Source: Burkholderia arboris (GTDB taxonomy: Bacteria; Pseudomonadota; Gammaproteobacteria; Burkholderiales; Burkholderiaceae). Taken from it: a stretch of 64,000 nt of DNA. This document shows, in pieces, positions 7,046-14,759 of the stretch; within the stretch, counting starts at the first letter, position 1; the number at the start of each line of letters is the position of its first letter. The notes under the pieces are model-generated. The model had not been told where the DNA came from, did no database searches, and saw only the letters and a program-made list of their open reading frames with translations. The stretch is from assembly GCF_902499125.1 (NCBI RefSeq), contig NZ_CABVPX010000041.1:1-64000 (forward strand). The letters are read 5' to 3'. The position numbers and the translations under genes are program-made.

Positions 7046-8644
7046 TCAGTTGCGCACCGACGCGCGGCCGAGCAGCAGGAACAGCAATCCCGACGCGCCG
7101 AGCGACAGCGCGATGAGCAGCGCCGCATAAGGCGCCGCGGCCGCGAACGCGAGCGTCGCCGTATCGCTCCACACCTGCGTCGCGAGCGTGCGCGTGCCGA
7201 TGGGCGAGAGCAGCAGCGTCGCATTGAGTTCCGTGACGACCGAGATGAACACCATCGTCGCGGCCGCGCCGAGACCGGGCGCCGCGAGCGGCAGCACCAC
7301 GCGCGTGAGCGTCGCGCGCCAGCCAAGGCCGAGCGCGCGCGCGGTTTCCTCGAGCCGGACCTGCACGTGCGACAGCGCCGCGCGCACGCTGACGACCGCG
7401 AGCGGCAAGAACAGGATCGCGTATGCGGCGACGAGCGCCGGCGCGCTCTGGTAGAGCGGCTGCAGCAGCCGCACCGTGATCGACACGATCGCGAGTGCGA
7501 CGACGATGCCGGGCACGCCCTGCACGGTCATCGCGGTGCGTTCGAGGAACGTCGCGACGCGGCCCGGATGACGGACCAGCAGGAACGCGAGCGGCAGCGC
7601 GAGCAGCGTCGTGACGGCCGCGGCCGCGAGGCCGTAGCCGGACGAGGCGAGGGTAGCCTGCCACAGCAGCTCGGGCGAGACGTCGGCCGGCGTGACGGCG
7701 GCAGCACCTTGTTGCGTGAGCCAGTAGCCGATCATCGCGAGCGGCACGCCGAGCGTCGCGGCCGCGAGCGCAGCGAACGCGCCGGTGACGGGACCGCGCA
7801 GCGTGCCGAGCGGATAACGCATCGCGACGCGGCGCGCGGCGCGATGCGTATGGCCGTAGCGCGCATGGCCGCGCGCCCGTGCCTCGATCGCGAGACACAG
7901 CAGGCACAGCGCGATCAGCACGCAGCCGAGCAGCGACGCGCCGCCGCCGTCGAACGCGGTGCGGTATTCCGCGTAGATCTCGGTCGTGAACGTGCGAAAG
8001 CGCAGCAACTGGAACGCGCCGAATTCGGACAGCACGCCGAGCGCGACGAGCAGCATCCCGCCGCATAGCGCGGGGCGCAATTGCGGCAGCACGACGCGGA
8101 AGAACGTCTGCCACGGCGAGCAGCCGAGCGTGCGCGCGCTTTCCTCGAGTGCCGGGTCGAGTTCGCGAAGCGCCGCGGCCACCGGCAGGTAGACGAGCGG
8201 GAAATACGCGGAAGTCAGCACGATCAGCGCGCCGAGGAAATCCTGCAGGTCGAGGCTCAGCGACACCCACGCATAGCTCGTGATGAACGGCGGCACCGCG
8301 AGCGGGGCGGCGGCGAGCGCGGTCCACAGCGGCCGCGCGGGCAGGTCGGTGCGCTCGATGAACCAGGCGACCGCGGTGCCGAGCAGCGTGCACGCGAGCG
8401 TCGCGGCGAGCGTGATCGACAGCGTGTTGACGAGCAGTTCGCCGACGAGCGGGCGCCACAGCAACTCGATCGCGTCGTCGATGCCGAAGGTGGCTGCACG
8501 GTACAGCGTGAAGCCGAGCGGCAGCAGGATCGCGAGCGGCCCGCACGCGGCCGCGGCGACGAGCGCGCGCGACGGGCGGCGCCGCGTCGCGGTGCGCTCG
8601 CCGTCGCGCGCGGTGCGGGCCGTGCGGGACACGGCGTCGCTCAT
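7046..8644 (-). CDS. fbpB: iron(III) ABC transporter permease
   Basis: The protein has 532 residues, the double-length permease size of the FbpB/SfuB family, with two internally homologous halves of about six helices each. Each half carries an EAA-type loop: LEESARTLGCSPWQTFFRVVL in the first and LEETARALGLGWRATLTRVVL in the second. Start Met 8644 follows the fbpA stop by 2 bp, indicating tight coupling; the frame upstream of it lies inside fbpA. The N-terminus has an Arg-rich cytoplasmic leader before the first helix. It forms the inner-membrane channel for ferric iron delivered by FbpA. Confidence 0.93.
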   Translation of the reverse strand: MSDAVSRTARTARDGERTATRRRPSRALVAAAACGPLAILLPLGFTLYRAATFGIDDAIELLWRPLVGELLVNTLSITLAATLACTLLGTAVAWFIERTDLPARPLWTALAAAPLAVPPFITSYAWVSLSLDLQDFLGALIVLTSAYFPLVYLPVAAALRELDPALEESARTLGCSPWQTFFRVVLPQLRPALCGGMLLVALGVLSEFGAFQLLRFRTFTTEIYAEYRTAFDGGGASLLGCVLIALCLLCLAIEARARGHARYGHTHRAARRVAMRYPLGTLRGPVTGAFAALAAATLGVPLAMIGYWLTQQGAAAVTPADVSPELLWQATLASSGYGLAAAAVTTLLALPLAFLLVRHPGRVATFLERTAMTVQGVPGIVVALAIVSITVRLLQPLYQSAPALVAAYAILFLPLAVVSVRAALSHVQVRLEETARALGLGWRATLTRVVLPLAAPGLGAAATMVFISVVTELNATLLLSPIGTRTLATQVWSDTATLAFAAAAPYAALLIALSLGASGLLFLLLGRASVRN

Positions 8645-8646
8645 CG

Positions 8647-9681
8647 TCAGAGCAGGCCGGCCTGGCGCAGCAGCTTGCCGGCCTGGCTGTCGTCGCCGAG
8701 CTGTTCGAACGTCAGCGCCGGCGGGCTCAGTTCGTTGAACGGCTTCAGGATCGGATCGGGGGCGACGCCCGGATGCAGCGGATACTCGAAACTGATGTGG
8801 CCGTTCGCCATCAGTTTCTGCGCGCGCTCGCTGACGAGATACGCGACGAACTTCTGCGCTTCGGGCTGGTGCTTCGACGCCTTCAGCACCGCGGCGCCCG
8901 ACACGTTCACGGCGGCCCCGACGTCGTGGTTGCCGAAGTGGTGGATCGCGCTGCGGGTCGACTTGTCGCCGAGTTCGGCGTGCAGGCGGTCCCAGTAGTA
9001 GTTGTTGATGATGCCGGTCAGCACGCCGCCGCGGTTGACGGCCGCGGTCACGCCTTCGTCGTCGTCGAACACTTGCGCGTTGGCCTTCAGGCCCTTCAGC
9101 CATTGCAGCGTCGCGGCTTCGCCGTGCAGCGCGAGCACCGCGCTCACGAGCGGCAGGAAGTCCGCATCGCTCGGCGCGACGCCGACCTTGCCTTTCCATT
9201 CCGGCTTCGCGAGATCGAGCAGCGACGCGGGCAGTTGCTGCGGCTGGAGCTTCGCGGTGTTGTAGACGAGCACGTTCTCGCGCGCGAGCACGCCGACCCA
9301 GTTGCCGTCGGCCGGGTTGAAGCGCGCGGGCACCGCCTGCAGCGCGGCGCCGTCGGTCTTCGCGAGCAGGCCCTTGCGGTCGAGCAGCACGAGCTCCGGC
9401 GAATTCTCGGTGAAGTACACGTCGGCCGGCGTGCGGTCGCCTTCCGCGACGATCTGCGCGGCGAGCGCGGGGCCTTCGCCCGAGCGCACCTTCACGGTGA
9501 TGCCGCTTTGCGCTTCGAAGTCCTTGACGAGCTGGTTGACGACCTGCTCGTGCTGCGCGTTGTACAGCGTGAGCGTCGCGGCATGCGCGCGCGTGGCGTG
9601 CAGCGCGCCGGTCAGCATCAGCGCGGCGGCAGCCGCGGCGATCAGGTGCCGCAGCGGGCGGCTAACGGGAAAAGTGTTCAT
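8647..9681 (-). CDS. fbpA: periplasmic iron(III)-binding protein
   Basis: The protein has 344 residues. Met 9681 starts a clear signal peptide (MNTFPVSRPLRHLIAAAAAA...) ending at AHA-ATLTLYNAQ. Ferric-binding-protein landmarks are present: YNAQHEQVV near the mature N-terminus (His ligand), FTENSPEL, and the double tyrosine NNYYWDRL (the family's two Tyr iron ligands). FbpA carries Fe3+ across the periplasm to FbpB. The long open frame upstream belongs to another frame of efeB. Its gene follows efeB by 62 bp in the same operon. Confidence 0.94.
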   Translation of the reverse strand: MNTFPVSRPLRHLIAAAAAALMLTGALHATRAHAATLTLYNAQHEQVVNQLVKDFEAQSGITVKVRSGEGPALAAQIVAEGDRTPADVYFTENSPELVLLDRKGLLAKTDGAALQAVPARFNPADGNWVGVLARENVLVYNTAKLQPQQLPASLLDLAKPEWKGKVGVAPSDADFLPLVSAVLALHGEAATLQWLKGLKANAQVFDDDEGVTAAVNRGGVLTGIINNYYWDRLHAELGDKSTRSAIHHFGNHDVGAAVNVSGAAVLKASKHQPEAQKFVAYLVSERAQKLMANGHISFEYPLHPGVAPDPILKPFNELSPPALTFEQLGDDSQAGKLLRQAGLL

Positions 9682-9743
9682 GTCGTCGTCGTGAGTTGCA
9701 TCCGGACGGGCCGGAGAAAAAGGGGCGTGGCGTCGCGAGGCCG

Positions 9744-11051
9744 TTACGCTTCGAACAGCGCGGCGCCGATGTACGAACCGGGTTGCGCGCCCGGCGGACA
9801 CGCGAAGATCGCGCTGCCGACGTGCGTGGTGAACTGGTTCATGATGTCCAGCTTCGCGAGCTTCTCGTTGATCGGGATGAAGCCGCGGCGCGGGTCGCGC
9901 TGGTGCGCGACGAACATCAGCCCCGCGTCGTACTCGGTCTGCTGGCGCCACGGCGGCCAGCGCTCGATGTAGAAGTTCGCGCTGTCGTTGTACGAGTACG
10001 CGCGGCGCAGGATCTGCGCGCCGTTGTTTACCTGCGGCGATGCGAGACGCGCGTGCGCGTTGTCGGGGATCACCGAATTGCCGTCCTTGTCGACCGCGTC
10101 GAGGTCGAGCGCTTCGAATTCCTGCTTGCCGCCGATCGGCGCGCCGCTGTACTTCTTGCGGCCGAACACCTGCTCCTGGAAACCGAGCTCGGTGTTGTCC
10201 CAGTGTTCGAGCGTGATGCGGATGCGGCGCACGACCGTGTAGGTGCCGCCGTTCATCCATGCCGGACCTTCGTTGCCGGCCCACACGAATTCGTTCATCG
10301 CGGCCGGATCGTCGCGCGACGGGTTCATCGTGCCGTCCTTGAAGCCCATCAGGTTGCGCGGCGTCTCGCCCGGCTTGCCGGACGTGAAGCCGGCCTGGCC
10401 CCAGCGCATCTGCACGGCGTTGCCGCCGAGGCGCACGAGCTGGCGCACCGCGTGGAACGCCACTTGCGCGTCGTTCGCGCACGCCTGGATGAACAGGTCG
10501 CCGCCCGTCTTCTCCGGAATCAGCTGGTCGCCGTTGAAGCGCGGCAGGTCGACGAGTGCGGCCGGGCGCTGCTTCGCGAGGCCGTAGCGGTCCTTGCCCG
10601 CGACCGCGAACAGGCCGGGCCCGAAGCCGAACGTGATCGTCAGCCGCGACGCGCCGATACCGAGCGCATCGCCCGAGTCGGCCGGCGCGACGTCGTCGCC
10701 GCCGGTCGCCGGCAGCGGCTGCGCGGTGTCGCCGCGCGTGAGGCGTGCGGCGGCGTCGGTCCAGGTCTTCAGCAGCGCGATCACGTCCGCGCGCCGGGTT
10801 GTCGCGAGGTCGAGTGCCGCGAAATACGCGTTGCGCTGCTGCGGCGTCGTGATGCCGCCCTGGTGCTTGCCGTAGAACGGTTCGATGTCGTCGTCGTGCG
10901 CGTGCGCACCCGGCGCGACGGCGGGCGCCGCATCGGCCGCGCGGGCGGCCGGCATCGTGCCCGCCGCGAGACCTGCGGCGACGGCTGCGCCGCCGGCCTT
11001 CAGGAAGCCGCGGCGCGCGGGGCGCGGCGGCGGGTTCAGATCGTCTGCCAT
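9744..11051 (-). CDS. efeB: EfeB-type DyP heme peroxidase, Tat-exported
   Basis: The protein has 435 residues. The N-terminus is a Tat signal (PARRGFLKAGGAAVAAG) with AAxA-type cleavage around residue 40. DyP hallmarks are the GFKDG motif (GxxDG, distal Asp) and ILRRAYSYND, GLMFVAHQRDPRRGF and NQFTTHVGSAIFACPPG, as in EfeB/YcdB proteins. These enzymes use heme and peroxide; in E. coli EfeUOB the peroxidase assists iron acquisition. Here it lies between an exported beta-propeller protein gene and fbpABC with no efeU or efeO, so it may feed iron to the Fbp transporter instead. Heme dechelation by the family is debated. Confidence 0.92.
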   Translation of the reverse strand: MADDLNPPPRPARRGFLKAGGAAVAAGLAAGTMPAARAADAAPAVAPGAHAHDDDIEPFYGKHQGGITTPQQRNAYFAALDLATTRRADVIALLKTWTDAAARLTRGDTAQPLPATGGDDVAPADSGDALGIGASRLTITFGFGPGLFAVAGKDRYGLAKQRPAALVDLPRFNGDQLIPEKTGGDLFIQACANDAQVAFHAVRQLVRLGGNAVQMRWGQAGFTSGKPGETPRNLMGFKDGTMNPSRDDPAAMNEFVWAGNEGPAWMNGGTYTVVRRIRITLEHWDNTELGFQEQVFGRKKYSGAPIGGKQEFEALDLDAVDKDGNSVIPDNAHARLASPQVNNGAQILRRAYSYNDSANFYIERWPPWRQQTEYDAGLMFVAHQRDPRRGFIPINEKLAKLDIMNQFTTHVGSAIFACPPGAQPGSYIGAALFEA

Positions 11052-11062
11052 GGTCGGTTCCG

Positions 11063-12196
11063 TTACTTCGCGAGCATCAGCGTGTTGACGTCGTCCTGGA
11101 CGTAATAGAAGCCGTCGCCGGCCGGCGTCATCGCGATCCCGAACAGGTCGCCGTTACCGGGCGGCGATTGCGCCTTGTCGGTGTCGATCCAGCGCGCATA
11201 GAGCTGCTTGCCGGCGACCGGGTCGATCTCGACGACCTGGCCGTTCAGCGCGTTGGTCGCGAGCAGATGGCCGTTCGGCGCGGTCGCGAGCGCGAGCGGG
11301 CGGCGCAGGAAGCCGTCGGCGGTGACCTGGCGGCCGACCCCCGCGCTCGTGTCGCGCGTGAGCGGATCGTCGATCTCGACGATCCGGTTGCCGATCGCAT
11401 CGGATACGTACAGCTTCTTCTGGTCGCCCGACAGCGCGAGGCCGGTCGGGCCGACCAGGAACACGCCCTTGTCGGCCTGCGCGCCGAGACCGCTCGCGAC
11501 GACCGTTTCCTGCTTGATGACGGGCGGCTTGCCGGCCGGCACGTCGAGGTCGACGCGCAGCACGGTCGCCTGCTTGTAGACGGGCGGGTTGCCGTCCGCG
11601 CCGCCGACGCCGAAGCCGGCCATGCTGACGAACAGCGTCGCGCTGTCGCCGCGGTCGACCACGGCCATGTTGCCCCACGGGTCGTTGATGTTCGCGCTCG
11701 ACCAGGTCGACGCGATCTTGCCTTGCGGATCGAGCACGATCAGACAGCCGGCGCCTTTCGTCGACGTCGTGCCGTCGTTGCTCGGCGTGCTGCCGACGAT
11801 CACCCAGCCCGACTTCAGCATCGTCATCGCGGTCGACAGGCCGACGCCGCCCGGGCACGCCTTCAGGTCGCGCGGAATCGTCGCGAACAGGCTCATCTGC
11901 TTGGTCGACGGGCGATAGTTGACGATCGTGCTGCCGGTGCCCTGCAGGTTTGCCGCGTTGTTGAAGTTGTCGACGAGCACGTCGCCTGCCTGGATCGAGC
12001 CGGCCGATACCGGCGCGACCGCGATCGCGTACGGGTTCTGGTCGCCGTTGTCGGGCACCGTGTTGACGAGCAGCGTGTGACGATGCAGCGTCTCGAGGAA
12101 GCCTTGCGGCTCGGCGAACGCGCCGGCGGCGGCCGTCAGCGCGACGGCGGCCAGTGCGCCCGTCGCGAGGCGGCGAAGCGGGGCGGATTGAATCAT
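11063..12196 (-). CDS. exported NHL/SMP-30-like beta-propeller protein
   Basis: The protein has 377 residues. Met 12196 is chosen: it has an upstream CCAGGAGAT ribosome site and begins a signal peptide (MIQSAPLRRLATGALAAVALTAAAGAFA). The mature chain shows repeated propeller-blade patterns such as NPYAIAVAP, GDVLVDNFNN, GPTGLALSGDQKKLYVSDAIGNRIVEID and RPLALATAPNGHLLATN. No catalytic motif is recognised with confidence. It lies 11 bp before efeB in the iron operon, so a periplasmic role in iron or ligand handling is inferred. It could equally be a sugar-lactone-type enzyme. Confidence 0.8.
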   Translation of the reverse strand: MIQSAPLRRLATGALAAVALTAAAGAFAEPQGFLETLHRHTLLVNTVPDNGDQNPYAIAVAPVSAGSIQAGDVLVDNFNNAANLQGTGSTIVNYRPSTKQMSLFATIPRDLKACPGGVGLSTAMTMLKSGWVIVGSTPSNDGTTSTKGAGCLIVLDPQGKIASTWSSANINDPWGNMAVVDRGDSATLFVSMAGFGVGGADGNPPVYKQATVLRVDLDVPAGKPPVIKQETVVASGLGAQADKGVFLVGPTGLALSGDQKKLYVSDAIGNRIVEIDDPLTRDTSAGVGRQVTADGFLRRPLALATAPNGHLLATNALNGQVVEIDPVAGKQLYARWIDTDKAQSPPGNGDLFGIAMTPAGDGFYYVQDDVNTLMLAK

Positions 12197-12273
12197 CTGG
12201 ATCTCCTGGGGGGCGCGCCGCGCCGGCGGCGCGCGAAAACGGGGGATGTGGGCGGGTGGCGTGCGCGCGGCGC

Positions 12274-13740
12274 TCAGAACGTGATCGTCGTGCGTGCGCC
12301 GAGCACGAAGGTGTTGCGCAGCGGCTGCGTCGCGTCGCTCGGGTTCTGGCCCGCGCCGGCGTTGAACGTGTACTGCGCATCGGCCGCGATCACCCACCAC
12401 GGGTTGACCTGGTACTGGTAGGTCGCCTCGACGGTCGTCTCGCGGGTGCGCACGCCGTACGGGCCGGCGGCAAAGGTCCGTGCGGCCTGGTCGAGGTCGG
12501 TCACGTGGCTGCCGACCTGGATGTACGTGACGGCGAGGCCGACGCTGTCGTTGTCGCGGCCGTCGAACGGCGCCTTCAGCACGATGCCCGCGTTGGCCGC
12601 GAAGCTCACCAGGTTACGGTCGCCCGGCGCGCCCATCACGCGCGCGAACACGCCGAGGCTTTTCGCGCCGGTCGGGTCGGGGCGCCAGATCATCTGGTCG
12701 GCCACCGCGTAGAAGCTGTAGTCGCCGTGATGCTGTTGCGCGTTGCCGTTCGATGCGGGATCGGCGAGCGACAGCCCGTCGGTGCCGGTGCCCTGGTCCG
12801 CGAAGCGGCCGTTGTGATACCAGACGCCGATCTTGTAGGTGCCCGGCAGCCCGTTCGAGTGGCCGGTATCCATTTCGCCGTCGGACGGCTGGTTCAGCGC
12901 GTACTGCAGCTCGCCGATGTAGAGCGTGCCGTTGTGCAGGTTGAAGTTCGTGCCGCTCAGGTTGTTCGGGTTGTTGCCGAGCGGATCGCCGTCGAACACG
13001 CCCGCGAGCGCGGTGAGCTTCGGCGTGATCTGCGCGCGCACGCGCACGCCGAGGCCCGCGAGCGGATACGCGGGGCCGCCGTTCGGCAGGTCGTACGACG
13101 GCAGGGCGGGCCAGCCGAACATCGTGTTGACGAACGTGTTCGCATACGTGCTGACCATGAATTCCTGGTCCAGGCTCTGCTGGCCGATCTTCACGTCGAC
13201 GCGCTTGTCGAGGAACGACTGCTGGTACCAGAGCTCCCACAGGCGCGTCGTGTCCTGCGCCTCGATGCCGCTTGCGGTGTTGAGCGTGCCGAGATTCCGC
13301 GCGCTGAGGTTGCTGCCGTGGATCTGCAGTGCGCTGACGTTGAAGGTGCCGCCGGGCAGGCCGATCGCCTTTTGCGTATCGACCGTCAGCGTCGCCGTCG
13401 TCAGCCCGTCGTACGTGCCGCCGCGGTTCAGGCCGCCGCGCAGGTTCGCGAGGTATTCGCTGGTTTCGGTGATCTGCAGCGTCGCGCCGTACTTGCCGAG
13501 CCACGGGCGGATGCCGCCCATGTCGCCGAGCAGGCTCTGGCGTGTCCAGATGCCGGTCCACATGTCGGTCGGCTTCGCCTGGATCGCGAGATCGGCCTCG
13601 GGCGCTTCGGGTTGCGCGTCGACCGGCGCGGCGGCGAATGCGGCGCTGCTCGTGAACGATGCGCACGCGAACGCGGCCGCACAGGCGGCGGGGCGCATCC
13701 GGGCGCGGATGCGGTCTCCATGGAACGATGCAACCTTCAT
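12274..13740 (-). CDS. OprB-family outer-membrane porin
   Basis: The protein has 488 residues with a signal peptide (MKVASFHGDRIRARMRPAAC..., cleaved near AAFA-AAPVD). It contains OprB landmarks: LLGDMGGIRPWLGKYGATL, LWELWYQQSFLDKRVDVKIGQQ, FGWPALPSYDLPNGGPAYPLAGLGVR and a C-terminal strand ending in Phe (FVLGARTTITF). It forms a 16-stranded-type beta-barrel for small solutes. In Pseudomonas the family takes up sugars; here it is the first gene of a Fur-linked iron operon, so its substrate may be an iron complex or a co-transported ligand (inference). Confidence 0.9.
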   Translation of the reverse strand: MKVASFHGDRIRARMRPAACAAAFACASFTSSAAFAAAPVDAQPEAPEADLAIQAKPTDMWTGIWTRQSLLGDMGGIRPWLGKYGATLQITETSEYLANLRGGLNRGGTYDGLTTATLTVDTQKAIGLPGGTFNVSALQIHGSNLSARNLGTLNTASGIEAQDTTRLWELWYQQSFLDKRVDVKIGQQSLDQEFMVSTYANTFVNTMFGWPALPSYDLPNGGPAYPLAGLGVRVRAQITPKLTALAGVFDGDPLGNNPNNLSGTNFNLHNGTLYIGELQYALNQPSDGEMDTGHSNGLPGTYKIGVWYHNGRFADQGTGTDGLSLADPASNGNAQQHHGDYSFYAVADQMIWRPDPTGAKSLGVFARVMGAPGDRNLVSFAANAGIVLKAPFDGRDNDSVGLAVTYIQVGSHVTDLDQAARTFAAGPYGVRTRETTVEATYQYQVNPWWVIAADAQYTFNAGAGQNPSDATQPLRNTFVLGARTTITF

Positions 13741-13843
13741 ATCAAATCCCGGGTTCTAATTGATTTGGAGTCCTGCTTGTTGGTCGCTGTCCCGACGCTC
13801 GGCACCGATCGGCCCGGGCATGAAGAAGAGCGCAACGCGGCGC

Positions 13844-13872
13844 ATCGTAGGAGTGTCAAATGGGAAAGTCAA
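13844..13872 (-). promoter_or_regulatory. sigma70 promoter of the iron operon
   Basis: On the minus strand TTGACT (13867-13872) and TACGAT (13844-13849) are separated by 17 nt, a good sigma70 promoter about 105 bp upstream of the OprB start codon. Confidence 0.6.
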
Positions 13873-13879
13873 TGTAAAC

Positions 13880-13898
13880 GAGAATGATTCGCATCTAA
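13880..13898 (-). promoter_or_regulatory. Fur-box-like site upstream of the iron operon
   Basis: Read on the minus strand, the right half AATCATTCTC matches 9 of 10 positions of the Fur consensus half AATCATTATC; the left half is weak, about 12 of 19 overall. It sits 8 nt upstream of the -35 box of the OprB promoter. Iron repression of the six-gene operon is therefore likely but needs testing. Confidence 0.45.
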
Positions 13899-14291
13899 AT
13901 TACTGAATGTAATGGGCGGGCTTACGGGTGGGGTCCGACGGGGGTTTTTCAGGAGGAGAAACGTAAATATCGGCGTAATGCAAATGAATGATTCGGTGCG
14001 GAGCGATGGAACGCCGGGCAAGGGGGCGCGACGGTCGCCGGGCGGGGGAGCGGACGCGTTGCGGCGGACGGAATCGGCGCCTGCGCAGGTTTTTTGACGT
14101 GATGCCGGCGGGGGCAGGAACTCCGTGCTTACCCGGTGTCCAAACGGGGCTGGATGAGATTCGCGGGCTGCGCGGGCCCGTCTTCCGGGCCGGGTAGCGT
14201 AGGTAGGGTTTTGTTGTGAAAGGGTTTTTTGTAATTTTCGCGTGTTTTCCCCGCTGCCGCGCCGCGTTGAAAATTCGTCCGGCTCCCCTTC
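13899..14291. other. intergenic region without recognisable gene
   Basis: This is about 390 bp between the iron operon promoter and the groES promoter. It is less GC-rich than its surroundings. Short open frames exist on both strands but none has a convincing start, codon usage or known motif. I see no RNA gene in it. Confidence 0.5.
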
Positions 14292-14320
14292 TTGAATTTG
14301 TCAAAACCCGTCCATATAAT
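14292..14320 (+). promoter_or_regulatory. groES promoter
   Basis: TTGAAT (14292-14297) and TATAAT (14315-14320) are separated by 17 nt, a strong sigma70 promoter. The same stretch also reads as a sigma32-like promoter, with CTTGAA as -35 and CCATATA as -10. The -10 box abuts the CIRCE operator. Confidence 0.75.
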
Positions 14321-14346
14321 TAGCACTCGCTGCACGAGAGTGCTAA
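14320..14346 (+). promoter_or_regulatory. CIRCE operator for HrcA
   Basis: TTAGCACTC, nine spacer bases, then GAGTGCTAA: a perfect match to the CIRCE consensus with its 9-nt spacing. It overlaps the transcription start of groESL, so HrcA repression is expected, released by heat or misfolded protein. Confidence 0.97.
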
Positions 14347-14419
14347 CAATTCTCTGCCGGGCGATTTGCCGGGCAGATTCCCTAAGCGTTCTTCAATCTC
14401 AGTCAAGAGAGGAGTGAAT

Positions 14420-14713
14420 ATGAACCTTCGTCCTTTGCACGATCGCGTGATCGTCAAGCGCCTGGATCAGGAAACCAAGACCGCCTCGGGCATCGTCATC
14501 CCCGACGCCGCTGCTGAAAAGCCGGACCAGGGCGAAGTCCTGGCCATCGGCCCGGGCAAGCGTGACGACAAGGGCGCCCCGATCGCACTCGACGTGAAGG
14601 TCGGCGATCGCGTCCTGTTCGGCAAGTACGCAGGCCAGACCGTCAAGGTCGACGGCAACGAACTGCTGGTCATGCGCGAAGAAGACATCATGGCCGTGGT
14701 CAACGCCAAGTAA
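14420..14713 (+). CDS. groES: co-chaperonin GroES
   Basis: The protein has 97 residues, the standard length. It begins MNLRPLHDRVIVKRL and has the mobile-loop region ETKTASGIVIPDAAAEKP (about 17-34) and the C-terminal VDGNELLVMREEDIMAV. The start at 14420 has GAGAGGAG upstream; an in-frame ATG at 14366 lacks a ribosome site and would extend into the leader. GroES caps the GroEL folding chamber in the cytoplasm. The gene is 46 bp ahead of groEL and shares its promoter. Confidence 0.98.
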   Translation: MNLRPLHDRVIVKRLDQETKTASGIVIPDAAAEKPDQGEVLAIGPGKRDDKGAPIALDVKVGDRVLFGKYAGQTVKVDGNELLVMREEDIMAVVNAK

Positions 14714-14759
14714 GCGTCCTCCGACGGTACATATTCCCAAGAATTCAAGGAGTTAGAAG

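Noticed and set aside
9696..11105. Long plus-strand open frame across efeB
   Set aside because: Arg/Val/Asp-rich shadow frame; the minus strand holds a complete DyP peroxidase with Tat signal and catalytic motifs.
12154..13887. Long plus-strand open frame across the OprB porin gene
   Set aside because: No recognisable domain; the minus-strand frame carries a signal peptide, porin motifs and a terminal Phe.
13900..14304. Small open frames in the gap before groES
   Set aside because: Composition is unlike the neighbouring genes, and no ribosome site is correctly spaced; an AGGAGG at about 13950 is too far from any ATG.
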